From Clostridia bacterium (GTDB lineage Bacteria; Bacillota; Clostridia; Oscillospirales; Acutalibacteraceae): DNA of 57,993 nucleotides. A program made the position numbers and the translations under genes. How positions within the stretch are numbered: position 1 is the first letter of the stretch; each line of letters opens with the position of its first letter. The stretch spans positions 1-57,993 of the forward strand of contig JAFQWE010000003.1 in the NCBI GenBank assembly GCA_017407645.1, read 5' to 3'. Below, in pieces: positions 16,397 through 25,259 of the stretch. The notes under the pieces are model-generated. The model worked only from the letters and a program-made list of their open reading frames with translations. It was not told where the DNA came from and did not search any database.

Positions 16397-16825
16397 ATGA
16401 TTTATACTGCTCAAACTAAAAAAGCGATGGATTTTTGTTTTAAAGCCCACAAGGAGCAGGTGGACAAAAGCGGCTTGCCCTACGTTTTTCACCCTTTCCA
16501 TCTGGCAGAGCAAATGGAAAGGGAAGAAACAACCGTTGCCGCATTGCTTCACGACGTGGTGGAGGACACCGACTATACCTTTGAGGATTTGGCAAAGGAG
16601 GGCTTTTCGTCATCGGTTATAGAGGCTCTTAAACTGCTTACCCACGACGAAAAGGTAAAGTATGAGGTTTACGTGAAGGCGTTAAAGGATAATCCAATTG
16701 CAAAGGCGGTAAAGCTTGCCGATTTACGCCATAACTCCGACCTATCACGGCTTGACGAGGTTACCGAAAAAGACCTTAAAAGACGGCAGAAGTATCTTGA
16801 TGCTATTAAAATTTTAGAGGAATAA
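16397..16825 (+). CDS. HD-domain nucleotide hydrolase (Mesh1/SpoT-HD-like)
   Basis: This 142-residue, single-domain protein has the full HD signature of (p)ppGpp hydrolases. H32 lies in FHPFHLAEQM, H52-D53 in ALLHDVVEDTDY with E56-D57, and KAVKLADLRHN (D109, N113) near the C-terminus. There is no synthetase domain or TGS/ACT tail, as in small alarmone hydrolases and Mesh1. It may degrade (p)ppGpp, another pyrophosphorylated nucleotide or NADPH. In this operon it might also remove a signal nucleotide that drives the CARF protein, which is inference. A GAGGTGAG site precedes the ATG. It is the last gene before a strong terminator. Confidence 0.88.
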   Translation: MIYTAQTKKAMDFCFKAHKEQVDKSGLPYVFHPFHLAEQMEREETTVAALLHDVVEDTDYTFEDLAKEGFSSSVIEALKLLTHDEKVKYEVYVKALKDNPIAKAVKLADLRHNSDLSRLDEVTEKDLKRRQKYLDAIKILEE

Positions 16826-16843
16826 GCAAACCGCATATAACGT

Positions 16844-16882
16844 TGCCCAAGTGTTCTTGCAGGACACTTGGGCAGTTTTTTT
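16844..16882 (+). terminator. Terminator of the AAA+/CARF/HD operon
   Basis: An 11-bp perfect stem (TGCCCAAGTGT at 16844-16854, ACACTTGGGCA at 16864-16874) is followed by a run of T. It closes the three-gene unit. Confidence 0.9.
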
Positions 16883-16908
16883 GAATAGAAAATCACATAA
16901 AAACACTA

Positions 16909-16937
16909 TTGCAATTTTTTTCCTTTTATGATACTAT
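16909..16937 (+). promoter_or_regulatory. Probable promoter of the large secreted protein gene
   Basis: TTGCAA (16909-16914), 17 bp, TACTAT (16932-16937). AGGAGG at 16987-16992 then leads into the ATG at 17001. Confidence 0.55.
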
Positions 16938-17000
16938 TTATTATGTGGTACATTTTCACCAACTAAATCTATTAAAACATCACCATAGGAGGCAAAAATT

Positions 17001-20000
17001 ATGATTAAAAAATTATTATCGTTAGTAATTTGTGTTATTATGTGTGCGCTTCTATTCACGCCTATTGCTAATGCGGAAGAAACACCTATACCCGAAATAG
17101 ATGTTTTTAGCGAAATGGCAATAGATAAAATACCTTTGTATATCCGTAATAACATAAAAGAGAATCTAAAAAAGGCGATAAAACTTGATTTAGACCATAT
17201 AGAACAAGCAAACAATATAAATCTAATAAACACCGACGGTACAAAGACAGTATTGGCATTTGATGAACCAGTAAAATTTGTAGATAATGAAGGCAAATAT
17301 AATTTCATAAATTCCAATTTAAAAGAATCAAACGAGTTTAGTGGAATTATTGAGCAATATGCCTATGAAAATACAAATAATAGCTTTAAAACCTATTATC
17401 CAAAAAAATTAAAACAAGGAATAAGTATTGAGATTGACGATTATAAACTAAAGATCATTCCTGACACAAAATCTAATAACAAAATAGAGCAAATCAACAA
17501 CAGAACTGTTAAATATGATGCCATCTATGGCGAGGGCACATATGCAGAGTATGTATCAACAGCAACAGGCTTTAAGGAAAGCATCATACTTGAAAATAAA
17601 ATTGACAATTTGAACACATTATCTTTTGTTATTAAAACAAAAGGGCTTCATCCCCAACGAAACTCAGGGCATCACATAAATATGTGTGATGATGACGGCA
17701 ATGTTGTATATAGAATAGGTGAAACTTTCATAATAGACTCTAATACTACCGAGCCAAGTATTACTTATGAGAATTATTATAATATTGAGAAACAGGGCAA
17801 TAACAAATATATTCTTACCGTTACTCTTGACAAAGAATTTTTAAATTCGCCCAATACTGTATATCCCGTAACTATTGACCCTACTGTTGTGGTTTCGGAC
17901 AAAGTAATTTTATCACCCAACACGCCTCAAAGCGGTGGTTTTACAGATGTAACCATAGACAGTTATAGTGGTTCAGCAGGGGACTATCCGCAAAACTCAA
18001 TAGGTAAGGATACGGCTACAGGAATTGAATATATCACATATGCTCAATTTAACGATATAGGTAGTTTTGCTTATATCAACCCCAAACTTGTTGATGAGGT
18101 AATTTACACAATAAATGAATATTCACCGTCAAACATTACATATGAGGTAGGAATATATAAACAAAATTTGGATGTTGAGTTTAGCTGTGAAGATGCAACT
18201 TGGGAACAGGCCGAAGAGGCAACAACCACTGATGGCAACGGCACATTGGTTGCAACTTCAATTTTTGGTGAATCGGCAGATTTTACCATCACAACTCTTT
18301 TTACAGATTGGCTTACGGTTAAAACAAAAAGTTATGCGGATGCCGATACGATAAGCGAAGAAGATGGGTTTTATATCAGACCTACAAATGCAAACAGCGG
18401 AAGAAAATTTTTGTGCAGTTCTAACCCAGGAGGAACACACAGACCGCATCTGACTGTTACCTATTATGAAGACACAGGTTTGGAAACGGGATACTATTAC
18501 ATACAGTCCGGTTATTATAATGCGCCATCCGCTAGATACTTAACCTATAACGGTAGTGACGGCGCTATACTTTATGATGAAGACCGTTCATCAAACTATC
18601 AGCTTTGGCATATTGTTTCTATTGGCAACGGAAATTATCGCATATCCAATGTTGGCGCTGGCAAGCATATGGTTTCTTATAACAACAGTGAGGTAAAACT
18701 GGAAACGCTTTCGCAGCAAGATGCGCTGTATACAGATATTTGCAATTTTAAAATCTTAAATCTTAGCAACGGTTATATGCGAATTATGGCGCCTGGTGCA
18801 TCGTATTTAAATCCTGTTTCAGCCAAAAATTACGGCAAAGCGAACGGAACAAAAATAGTATTGGAAAAAACTAAAGGTTTGGACAATCAACGGTGGAAGT
18901 TCTATAAGGTTGAATTAGGTATAGTTTCAACAGGTCCACAGCAAATAAAAATGCACGTAGGCGAAACTATTAACAGAGGGTTAACTACCATACCAACCGG
19001 ATTGCCTATTTCTTACAGTACAAACGAACCATCAGTTGTATCTGTTAATCAAGGCAGATGGACTGCAGTTTCAGAAGGAACAGCAATTGTAACTGCTACT
19101 GTGTATACTAAAGATAGCACAGGGGAAACTGTACCATTTTCAATGCAATGGACAATAACAGTTTATGATTCTGACCAAGCTCCTGAGGGATATTACTATT
19201 TAAAAAATATAAACTCGCAACTGCCTATAAAGGTTAAAACCAACGGTTACGTTGAACAGTATGATTACGAGGTTGACGACTCCTATCTTTTTGAAATTAT
19301 AAAGGATGACCCAACAGGATATTATTTTATTAAATCCTTTAAAACAGGGCAGTATATATCTTTAGGTATGGACGGCGACCACGTTCAAATGAGTGACTCA
19401 ACAAGCGATTTGTCAAAATGGCGTGTTGTTGCAAACAACGGCACCTACAAATTCGTAAGCAGATTTGACGAAACAAGTTATTTGAGTATATATTCTGCGT
19501 ACAAACCAAAAGGCTCAGATGTAGTTGTAAGTGCCGAAAATGTATCAAGCAGTTGGGCATTAGTCACAGGATGCACAACCGGTTGGTATGGTGATACGGT
19601 TGAGTATTATAAGAAACACACATATGGACATCAAATAAAAGAAGTTATGTATCCAGATGATACTTTTTCATATGTGTGCTCTTGTTGCGGAACAAACTTT
19701 ATTTGCCCTGATGCTCAGGATATTGTTGTTCTTAGTGATAGAGATTACGTTACTGTTCAATCGTTAAAAAGAGCGGCAATGTTGGCACTGGGAGCAAGTA
19801 ATATCAAAGGAGTAGAAGCGTGTCTTAGAGCAATAGACAAGATTAGAGCAAGTTATAACCCATCACCCGAAACAATGGAAAACATAGTTGATGGATTTTA
19901 TCATACCAGTAATTTTGATGGTAGTTATATTTCTCCGTATACATACACCTATTCTTCGCTTAACGATGTATCTATAATGGTGTACAATAGTGTTATAGAG

Positions 20001-20549
20001 GACCAACTGGAATGGATAGCAGAAGAGATGTGGGATTTTTTGGAAGAAAAACTTGAAGATACACCAGGCGTTGCGCCTAAAGTATTATCCAAGTTGATTA
20101 AAGAATTTAGATACTACATAGACTATCTACAAATACCCCCTCCTCAGCGAGAAGAATTTGAAAGAAAAAAAATGAGTGATTTCTTGACATCTGCAGCACA
20201 AGACGGTGTGGTTAAAGCGTTTTTTAAAGGGTTAGCAGAAGACTTAGCAGAAGAAGGACTATATAAGGACTTGGTAAAAAGTTATGAGTGTTTTTTGAGT
20301 GGCAAAGCTGCTTATGAAAGTTTGTCTAAGACTTGCTACGAATATGCATTTGATACCGTAATTGACATAAAAGTTGATGGTGAAATATTTACATATGGTA
20401 ACAGATTTAGATATGATGAAAAAGACTGCATAATAATTGAAAATGAATATGAATACGAAAGAGAAGTGTATTTTGCTTCAGACGGTTTTCTATACAATTA
20501 TGATAACGGTTTTTATTCACCGTTTCCAAATTATGTTCCTCTACTTTAA
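17001..20549 (+). CDS. Large secreted multidomain protein: Rhs-like N-region, two beta-trefoil lectin-like domains, Ig-like domain
   Basis: The protein has 1182 residues with a clear signal peptide (cleavage after about residue 25, IANAEE). Residues 80-300 resemble the N-terminal part of YD/Rhs-type wall proteins, ending in YPVTIDPTVV. Residues 300-490 look like a DNRLRE-type fibre domain. Residues 497-637 are ricin-type beta-trefoil with QLW and QRW repeats. Residues 641-722 are a Big2-like Ig domain, and 727-857 a second trefoil-like region. Residues 893-902 hold a CSCCGTNFIC cluster, and the helical and acidic C-terminus (900-1182) is not recognised. There is no LPXTG, dockerin or toxin motif that I know. 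The gene is visibly A/T-richer than its neighbours, suggesting transfer. The next gene starts 17 bases downstream. Confidence 0.8.
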   Translation: MIKKLLSLVICVIMCALLFTPIANAEETPIPEIDVFSEMAIDKIPLYIRNNIKENLKKAIKLDLDHIEQANNINLINTDGTKTVLAFDEPVKFVDNEGKYNFINSNLKESNEFSGIIEQYAYENTNNSFKTYYPKKLKQGISIEIDDYKLKIIPDTKSNNKIEQINNRTVKYDAIYGEGTYAEYVSTATGFKESIILENKIDNLNTLSFVIKTKGLHPQRNSGHHINMCDDDGNVVYRIGETFIIDSNTTEPSITYENYYNIEKQGNNKYILTVTLDKEFLNSPNTVYPVTIDPTVVVSDKVILSPNTPQSGGFTDVTIDSYSGSAGDYPQNSIGKDTATGIEYITYAQFNDIGSFAYINPKLVDEVIYTINEYSPSNITYEVGIYKQNLDVEFSCEDATWEQAEEATTTDGNGTLVATSIFGESADFTITTLFTDWLTVKTKSYADADTISEEDGFYIRPTNANSGRKFLCSSNPGGTHRPHLTVTYYEDTGLETGYYYIQSGYYNAPSARYLTYNGSDGAILYDEDRSSNYQLWHIVSIGNGNYRISNVGAGKHMVSYNNSEVKLETLSQQDALYTDICNFKILNLSNGYMRIMAPGASYLNPVSAKNYGKANGTKIVLEKTKGLDNQRWKFYKVELGIVSTGPQQIKMHVGETINRGLTTIPTGLPISYSTNEPSVVSVNQGRWTAVSEGTAIVTATVYTKDSTGETVPFSMQWTITVYDSDQAPEGYYYLKNINSQLPIKVKTNGYVEQYDYEVDDSYLFEIIKDDPTGYYFIKSFKTGQYISLGMDGDHVQMSDSTSDLSKWRVVANNGTYKFVSRFDETSYLSIYSAYKPKGSDVVVSAENVSSSWALVTGCTTGWYGDTVEYYKKHTYGHQIKEVMYPDDTFSYVCSCCGTNFICPDAQDIVVLSDRDYVTVQSLKRAAMLALGASNIKGVEACLRAIDKIRASYNPSPETMENIVDGFYHTSNFDGSYISPYTYTYSSLNDVSIMVYNSVIEDQLEWIAEEMWDFLEEKLEDTPGVAPKVLSKLIKEFRYYIDYLQIPPPQREEFERKKMSDFLTSAAQDGVVKAFFKGLAEDLAEEGLYKDLVKSYECFLSGKAAYESLSKTCYEYAFDTVIDIKVDGEIFTYGNRFRYDEKDCIIIENEYEYEREVYFASDGFLYNYDNGFYSPFPNYVPLL

Positions 20550-20566
20550 TGTTGGTAGGTGAGATT

Positions 20567-21217
20567 ATGAAAAAATATCGTTGCCCTTGGTGTGGTGATA
20601 AAGGGGCAAAGAAAAACTTCCATCTTTTGTTTGATACTTATAGAATGTACAATCGTTTTGGAGAAAAATGCACAAAGTGCAACAAGTATTATCGAACTGT
20701 ACCTGCAAAAAAACGGTTGATATATGATATCGGTATTGTATTAGTCTTTTTGTTTTTTGTGGCATTGTCTTTTTTGCATTTTATACTTAGAAAAAATGTT
20801 GTTGTTTTGTTAATTGTTTTAGCCACATTCTATTTGGTAGCAAATGTTTTTATTGTAATTAACGCCTATTGTTTATCTGTTCTACACAGGTCTGGTGAAA
20901 ATGTTCAGATCATTGAAACACAATTTTTAGCCCAACTTGACAAGCCTTTGAATTTGAACTGTGAAAACATTTTCACTATGCGGTTGAAAGAGATAAGCCC
21001 ACAAAAAATTATGGCAAAAAGCGACCTTTTGAGTGAATACAATCAAGACGGTGCGCCCATTTATGTGGAACATCAAGAAAACAGCGATTACAGAATTGGT
21101 TTGCTTAACCCTATTTATTATAATTTAGAGGTTTTTGCTCTCGATACTGATTTTGAGGTTTACGACACCGAGGGCGAGGTTATCGCAACCGGCAAAATTA
21201 CTAAAATTTTAGGTTAA
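20567..21217 (+). CDS. Zinc-ribbon membrane protein of unknown function
   Basis: The protein has 216 residues. It begins with a zinc ribbon (CPWCGDKG, then CTKCNKYY), followed by two membrane helices at about residues 52-105 (GIVLVFLFFVALSFLHFIL, then VVVLLIVLATFYLVANVFIVI). A beta-rich domain of about 100 residues follows, possibly on the cytoplasmic side with the ribbon. I do not recognise the C-terminal domain. I chose the ATG at 20567 because TAGGTGAG lies just upstream; an earlier in-frame ATG overlaps the previous stop. It is A/T-rich like its partner gene and presumably co-transcribed with it. It could be an accessory or protective protein for the secreted product. Confidence 0.75.
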   Translation: MKKYRCPWCGDKGAKKNFHLLFDTYRMYNRFGEKCTKCNKYYRTVPAKKRLIYDIGIVLVFLFFVALSFLHFILRKNVVVLLIVLATFYLVANVFIVINAYCLSVLHRSGENVQIIETQFLAQLDKPLNLNCENIFTMRLKEISPQKIMAKSDLLSEYNQDGAPIYVEHQENSDYRIGLLNPIYYNLEVFALDTDFEVYDTEGEVIATGKITKILG

Positions 21218-21223
21218 TATTTT

Positions 21224-21345
21224 AATAGCGGCATCTGATTTTGTCAGGTGCCGCTATTGGCTTTATCAAAGGTAAATAAAATCGGCGTTGTATTCTTACC
21301 GGTACAACGCCTTATGAAGTGCCTACTTTAGTGCGTAGGCTATTT
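21224..21345. terminator. Three hairpins between convergent genes (bidirectional termination zone)
   Basis: Hairpin 1 pairs 21224-21238 with 21243-21257 (15 bp, one G-U). Hairpin 2 pairs GGCGTTGTA (21284-21292) with TACAACGCC (21303-21311). Hairpin 3 pairs GCCTAC (21321-21326) with GTAGGC (21335-21340). None has a perfect U-tract, but together they separate the A/T-rich island from the convergent rpiR gene. Confidence 0.55.
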
Positions 21346-21346
21346 A

Positions 21347-22183
21347 TTAAAATTTCTTGCTTTGAAGGGCTTGCTCGGTCTGGTCAATAGCCTTGCGGGC
21401 GTCATCATCCAAAGAATATACAATATAAAAATACAGCGAGTCGATAAGGGCTAACTGTGATATGCGTGAGTTAAGCGCCAAAATGCTGTACTGAGTTTCG
21501 TCAGAGGCAGTGTTAAGCACAATATCGCTTTGCTTTGTAATGGGTGAGCGGCCCTGATTGGTAATGGCGATTGTGACGGCGCCACGCTCACGGGCAAGCC
21601 GCAAGGCTTCAACTATATCCTTTGAGGAGCCTGAGTGAGATATGCCCACCGCTACATCCTTTTCACCCAGATGGGAGGCAGAGATTGCCTGCATATGATT
21701 GTCGGAATATGCCACTGCATTGATGCCTGCACGCATCAGCTTGTGTTGCATATCCTGTGCCACCGAGGAGGAGTTGCCAAGGCCGTATATTGCTACGCGG
21801 TCGGCGTTTATAATAGCTTCTGCCGCCTTTAACAGTTTTTCGGGTTTAAGCACCTTTTTGGTCATTTCAAGGCTTAACTCAATGCCGTTTGCCACCTTTT
21901 CAAACACTTCAAAGGGGGAATCCTCTGCACTGACGGAGCCGCTTATACGCTGATTTCCGCTTTCTCTTGCAAGGGATATTTTTAATTCCTGATAGCCGCT
22001 AAGCCCCAATCGGCGTGCAAATCGCACGATTGTTGCCTCACCGCAGTCGCATTTTGCGGCAAGCTCGGTTATTGACAAAGTGAAAAGCTTATCGTTATGT
22101 TCTGTTATCCAATCGGCAATGCGCTTTTCGGCGCGGCCCATATCGTCATACGCCACCTTAATGGCAACCAAAATATTGTTCAT
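21347..22183 (-). CDS. MurR/RpiR family transcriptional regulator (HTH + SIS)
   Basis: The protein has 278 residues. An RpiR-type helix-turn-helix occupies residues 1-77 (RIADWITEHNDKLFTLSITELA, then CGEATIVRFARRLGLSGYQEL). A SIS phosphosugar-binding domain spans about residues 105-245 (IYGLGNSSSVAQDMQHKL, GISHSGSSKDIVEAL, AITNQGRSPI). Such proteins sense a phosphorylated sugar and control divergent catabolic operons. The gene is divergent from the eleven-gene sugar operon starting at 22389. A motif overlapping its own transcription start recurs near that operon and at 44.3 kb, so autoregulation and control of both loci are likely. Confidence 0.92.
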   Translation of the reverse strand: MNNILVAIKVAYDDMGRAEKRIADWITEHNDKLFTLSITELAAKCDCGEATIVRFARRLGLSGYQELKISLARESGNQRISGSVSAEDSPFEVFEKVANGIELSLEMTKKVLKPEKLLKAAEAIINADRVAIYGLGNSSSVAQDMQHKLMRAGINAVAYSDNHMQAISASHLGEKDVAVGISHSGSSKDIVEALRLARERGAVTIAITNQGRSPITKQSDIVLNTASDETQYSILALNSRISQLALIDSLYFYIVYSLDDDARKAIDQTEQALQSKKF

Positions 22184-22194
22184 TTTTTCACCTC

Positions 22195-22270
22195 AAAAAC
22201 GGAGATAATTTTCATTTATCATATTACTACACAGGGCGGTTTTTGTCAAGCATTGAAAATTATTTTTAAA
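22195..22270. promoter_or_regulatory. Candidate RpiR operator pair and the divergent rpiR promoter
   Basis: The rpiR promoter on the minus strand is TTGACA (22249-22244), 17 bp, TAATAT (22226-22221). Directly downstream lies AAAAACGGAGATAATTTTCATTT (22195-22217), which matches 44256-44278 at 21 of 23 positions. Upstream, GAAAATTATTTTTAA (22255-22269) recurs exactly, inverted, at 44430-44444. Both share an AATTTTC/GAAAATT core. Confidence 0.6.
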
Positions 22271-22286
22271 AATTTGCCCAAAACCC

Positions 22287-22315
22287 TTGAAAAATGAAAA
22301 CTTTTGCTATATACT
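22287..22315 (+). promoter_or_regulatory. Promoter of the sugar operon
   Basis: TTGAAA (22287-22292), 17 bp, TATACT (22310-22315). The candidate RpiR site at 22255-22270 lies just upstream of the -35 box. The leader of about 65 nt can form a stem near 22329-22359 (TGTGAAGGGG with CCTTTTCACA, including G-U pairs). Confidence 0.7.
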
Positions 22316-22388
22316 GTTTGTGTATGAACTGTGAAGGGGTGTTTTGCGCCCTTTTCACACCTGTTTTAATGAAGAAAGGGGTAATTTT

Positions 22389-23786
22389 ATGCTTAATTAC
22401 AAGGTTAAAATCGGTCTTGTGCCCGAACGCAGATTTTTGCCGGGTCCCAAGCGTACAGGAATATTCAATCCCGACTACGCTGTGGCTAATAAAGAGCGTG
22501 CCGTAAAGTACATTAAAGAGCATTTTGCCGATGCACAGACTGAATTCACCGATTTGGAATGGCTTAATGAGGAGGGCTTGCTTTTCCTCAACGAAGACGT
22601 TGACAAGGTTGCCGACTATCTTCGTGCCGAAAAGGTAGATGCTATCTTTATTATGAACTGCAACTTCGGTAACGAGGAAGCCGCAGGCAGAATCGCTAAA
22701 GAGATGGGCTTGCCCGTTTTGCTTTGGGGTCCACGGGACACTATTATCGAGGCTGACGGCACCCGTTACACCGACAGTCAGTGCGGTCTGTTTGCTATCA
22801 GCAATCAGCTTCGCCGCGCAAATATTCCCTTTAGTTACATAGAAAACTGCCTTGAAACCGACGATGCTTTTGCAGAGGGACTTAAAAAGTTCATTTCTGT
22901 TGTATGTATGATTAAAAACTTTAAAAAGCTTGAGGTTGTGCAGGTTGGCGTTCGTCTGAAGCCCTTTAAGTCGGTTATGTCTAACGAGATTGAGCTTGCC
23001 GAAAAGTTTGGCATCAACGTTACACCCGTTAACCTTGTTGAAGCAATGCAAAAGCTTAACTTTATCTATGACAACCGTATGGACGAGATTAAGGCTATCG
23101 CCGATGAGGTTCGCGCCAACTGGCAGGTAGGGGATATGGATGAAGAGCTGCTTCTTCGCAGCTGTGCCTTTGTTCTCTTCTATAAGGAAATATTTGAAGA
23201 AGAAAATGCAAGCGTTATCTCAACTGAGTGCTGGACTGCTATGCGCCCCGGCTTTGGCGCAAACCCCTGTCTTGCAATGAGTGTGCTTGCCGATATGGGT
23301 TATCTTGTTGCCTGTGAGTCTGATATTCACGGCGCAATCACCACTGCACTGCTTAGCTGTGCAGTTCGCGGCAAAACTCCTCCCTTCTTTGGCGAGTTTA
23401 CCTGCCGTCACCCCTCTAACGACGGCGCAGAGCTTCTTTGGCACTGCGGACCCTTTGCTCGCTCACTTAAGGCAGAGGACGAGGTTGCAGGCTTTGATGC
23501 TATCGGCAGACCTTCATTCCGCCTTGCCAACGGTCACTACACCATCGGCAGATTCCAGAACGACGGCGACAAGTACCGCTTCTTCAGTAAGGAATTTGAT
23601 ACTACCGAGGGTCCTGCTACCATCGGCACTTATTTGTGGGCTGACTTTGGCGATATGGCAAAGCTTGAACGCAAGCTTATCGAGGGTCCCTACATCCACC
23701 ATATGACCGAGGTTAAGGGCGGCTTTGAGGATGTTATCCGTGAGTTCTGCAAATACGTGGACGGTCTTGAATACGATACGTTTTAA
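22389..23786 (+). CDS. L-fucose/L-arabinose isomerase family protein
   Basis: The protein has 465 residues from the ATG at 22389, which follows GAAAGGGG; an earlier in-frame ATG lacks such a site. The fold signature is that of FucI/AraA-like sugar isomerases: an N-terminal Rossmann part (DAIFIMNCNFGNEEAAGRIA, VLLWGPRDT), then VGVRLKPFKSVMSNEIELA, a late STECWTAMRPGFGANPCLAMS segment and a GEFTCRHPSNDGAELLWHCGP segment with probable metal ligands. Members interconvert aldoses and ketoses using Mn2+. The exact sugar is not evident. As the first gene of the operon it probably prepares the ketose for phosphorylation. Confidence 0.85.
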   Translation: MLNYKVKIGLVPERRFLPGPKRTGIFNPDYAVANKERAVKYIKEHFADAQTEFTDLEWLNEEGLLFLNEDVDKVADYLRAEKVDAIFIMNCNFGNEEAAGRIAKEMGLPVLLWGPRDTIIEADGTRYTDSQCGLFAISNQLRRANIPFSYIENCLETDDAFAEGLKKFISVVCMIKNFKKLEVVQVGVRLKPFKSVMSNEIELAEKFGINVTPVNLVEAMQKLNFIYDNRMDEIKAIADEVRANWQVGDMDEELLLRSCAFVLFYKEIFEEENASVISTECWTAMRPGFGANPCLAMSVLADMGYLVACESDIHGAITTALLSCAVRGKTPPFFGEFTCRHPSNDGAELLWHCGPFARSLKAEDEVAGFDAIGRPSFRLANGHYTIGRFQNDGDKYRFFSKEFDTTEGPATIGTYLWADFGDMAKLERKLIEGPYIHHMTEVKGGFEDVIREFCKYVDGLEYDTF

Positions 23787-23826
23787 TTAGTTTATAAATA
23801 CATCTATATAAAAGGAGAAAAACACA

Positions 23827-25245
23827 ATGAACGATTTTTTGATGCTCAACGTGCTCACAGAGCTTGAAGACGCAGTCGGCAAGGAAAACGTGTCTACTAA
23901 TGTTGTAGATAAGATTACCCACTCGGTTGACTACTTCTGGCTTTCAAGAATGTGGGCTGACAGAGGACTTCGTATGCCTGAGGCTGATATCGTTGTATCA
24001 CCTAAGGACGCTCAGGAGACAAGTAAGGTAGTTAAAATTGCTAACTACTATAAAATTCCCATCACCACCTGGGGTGGCGGCGGCGGTACACAGGGCGGTG
24101 CTATTCCCGTTGCAGGCGGCATCGTGCTTGATACCAAGCGTATGGATAAGATTTATGACATCAACGAGCAGGGTATGTATATCGAATGCGGCACCGGTGC
24201 TATCTATAAGCACATTGAGTGGGCTGCAAACGAGCGCGGCTATGCTACAATGCACTATCCCTCATCACTGACCTGCTCAACCGTTGGCGGCTTCCTCGCT
24301 CACCGCGGTATAGGTGTTGTTTCAACCAAGTACGGCAAAATTGACGATATGGTGCTTGCTATGGAGGTTGTTCTTCCTAACGGTGATATTATCAACACCT
24401 CAACCGCTCCCAAGCATGCCGCAGGTCCCGACCTTAACCAGATTTTCATCGGTTCAGAGGGAACCCTCGGTATCATCACCAAGGCACAGATTCGTATTTA
24501 CGAACAGCCTGAGGACCGTCGTTTCCGCGGCTTCCTTTTCCACAATATGACCGATGCTTTCAATGCAGGCCGCGAACTTCTTCAGAAGTTCAAGCCCTCT
24601 GTTATGCGTCTTTATGACGAGGCAGAGACTGCATCTTTAATCAAAAAGATTGTCGGTGTTGAAAAGAAGGGCGCCTTTATGAACGTTGCATACGAAGGCG
24701 TTAAGGAAATGGTTGACGTTGAAGAAAAGATTTTGCTTGAAACCTTTGCTAAGTACAATGCCGAGGACCTTGGCAGTGAATACGGCGAAAAATGGTGGAA
24801 AGAAAAGATTACCTTCTTCTATCCCGGTCATATGATGGATTTGCCCCAGATGTTCGGCACAATGGATACCATTGCTCCTTATGACAAGATTGAAAAAATC
24901 TATTGGGAAATGAAAAAGGCTATCGAGACCAACTTCCCAATGGCTCGCTTCATCGCTCACTTCAGCCACTGGTATGAGTGGGGTTGTATGATTTACGACC
25001 GCTTTATCATTGACGACGTTCCTCAAGACCCTGAGGAAGCATTCCGTCTGCACAACGCTATCTGGAACTGCGGTGTTCGTACCGCTATTGCCAACGGCGG
25101 TGTTGTTAACGATCACCACGGTGTTGGTATCAAGCTTGGTCGTTTGATGAAGGAACAGTACGGTCCTGCAATGCAGGTGTTCGAGGGTATCAAAAAGCAG
25201 CTTGACCCCAACGGCTTGATGAACCCCTATAAACTTGGTCTGTAA
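23827..25245 (+). CDS. FAD-binding oxidoreductase (GlcD / D-lactate dehydrogenase-like)
   Basis: The protein has 472 residues. A PCMH-type FAD domain occupies about residues 35-215 with WGGGGGTQGGAIPVAGGIVLD, MHYPSSLTCSTVGGFLAHRGIG and IFIGSEGTLGIIT. The FAD-oxidase C-terminal domain follows, with a HHGVGIKLG histidine motif near the end. The family oxidises 2-hydroxy acids, alkyl-glycerol phosphates or sugar acids. The next gene is an Fe-S partner and a fused ETF lies later in the operon. That combination resembles the electron-confurcating lactate dehydrogenase/ETF of acetogens, but the substrate here is probably sugar-derived. An AAAGGAG site precedes the ATG. Confidence 0.9.
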   Translation: MNDFLMLNVLTELEDAVGKENVSTNVVDKITHSVDYFWLSRMWADRGLRMPEADIVVSPKDAQETSKVVKIANYYKIPITTWGGGGGTQGGAIPVAGGIVLDTKRMDKIYDINEQGMYIECGTGAIYKHIEWAANERGYATMHYPSSLTCSTVGGFLAHRGIGVVSTKYGKIDDMVLAMEVVLPNGDIINTSTAPKHAAGPDLNQIFIGSEGTLGIITKAQIRIYEQPEDRRFRGFLFHNMTDAFNAGRELLQKFKPSVMRLYDEAETASLIKKIVGVEKKGAFMNVAYEGVKEMVDVEEKILLETFAKYNAEDLGSEYGEKWWKEKITFFYPGHMMDLPQMFGTMDTIAPYDKIEKIYWEMKKAIETNFPMARFIAHFSHWYEWGCMIYDRFIIDDVPQDPEEAFRLHNAIWNCGVRTAIANGGVVNDHHGVGIKLGRLMKEQYGPAMQVFEGIKKQLDPNGLMNPYKLGL

Positions 25246-25259
25246 GGAGGATACCCACA

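Noticed and set aside
17001..20549. Cellulosomal or sortase-anchored protein
   Set aside because: No dockerin repeat, LPXTG motif or SLH domain was found in the translated sequence.
22266..23051. Long minus-strand frame opposite the FucI-like gene
   Set aside because: It is the antisense of a gene with strong family motifs, and its own translation shows no domain.
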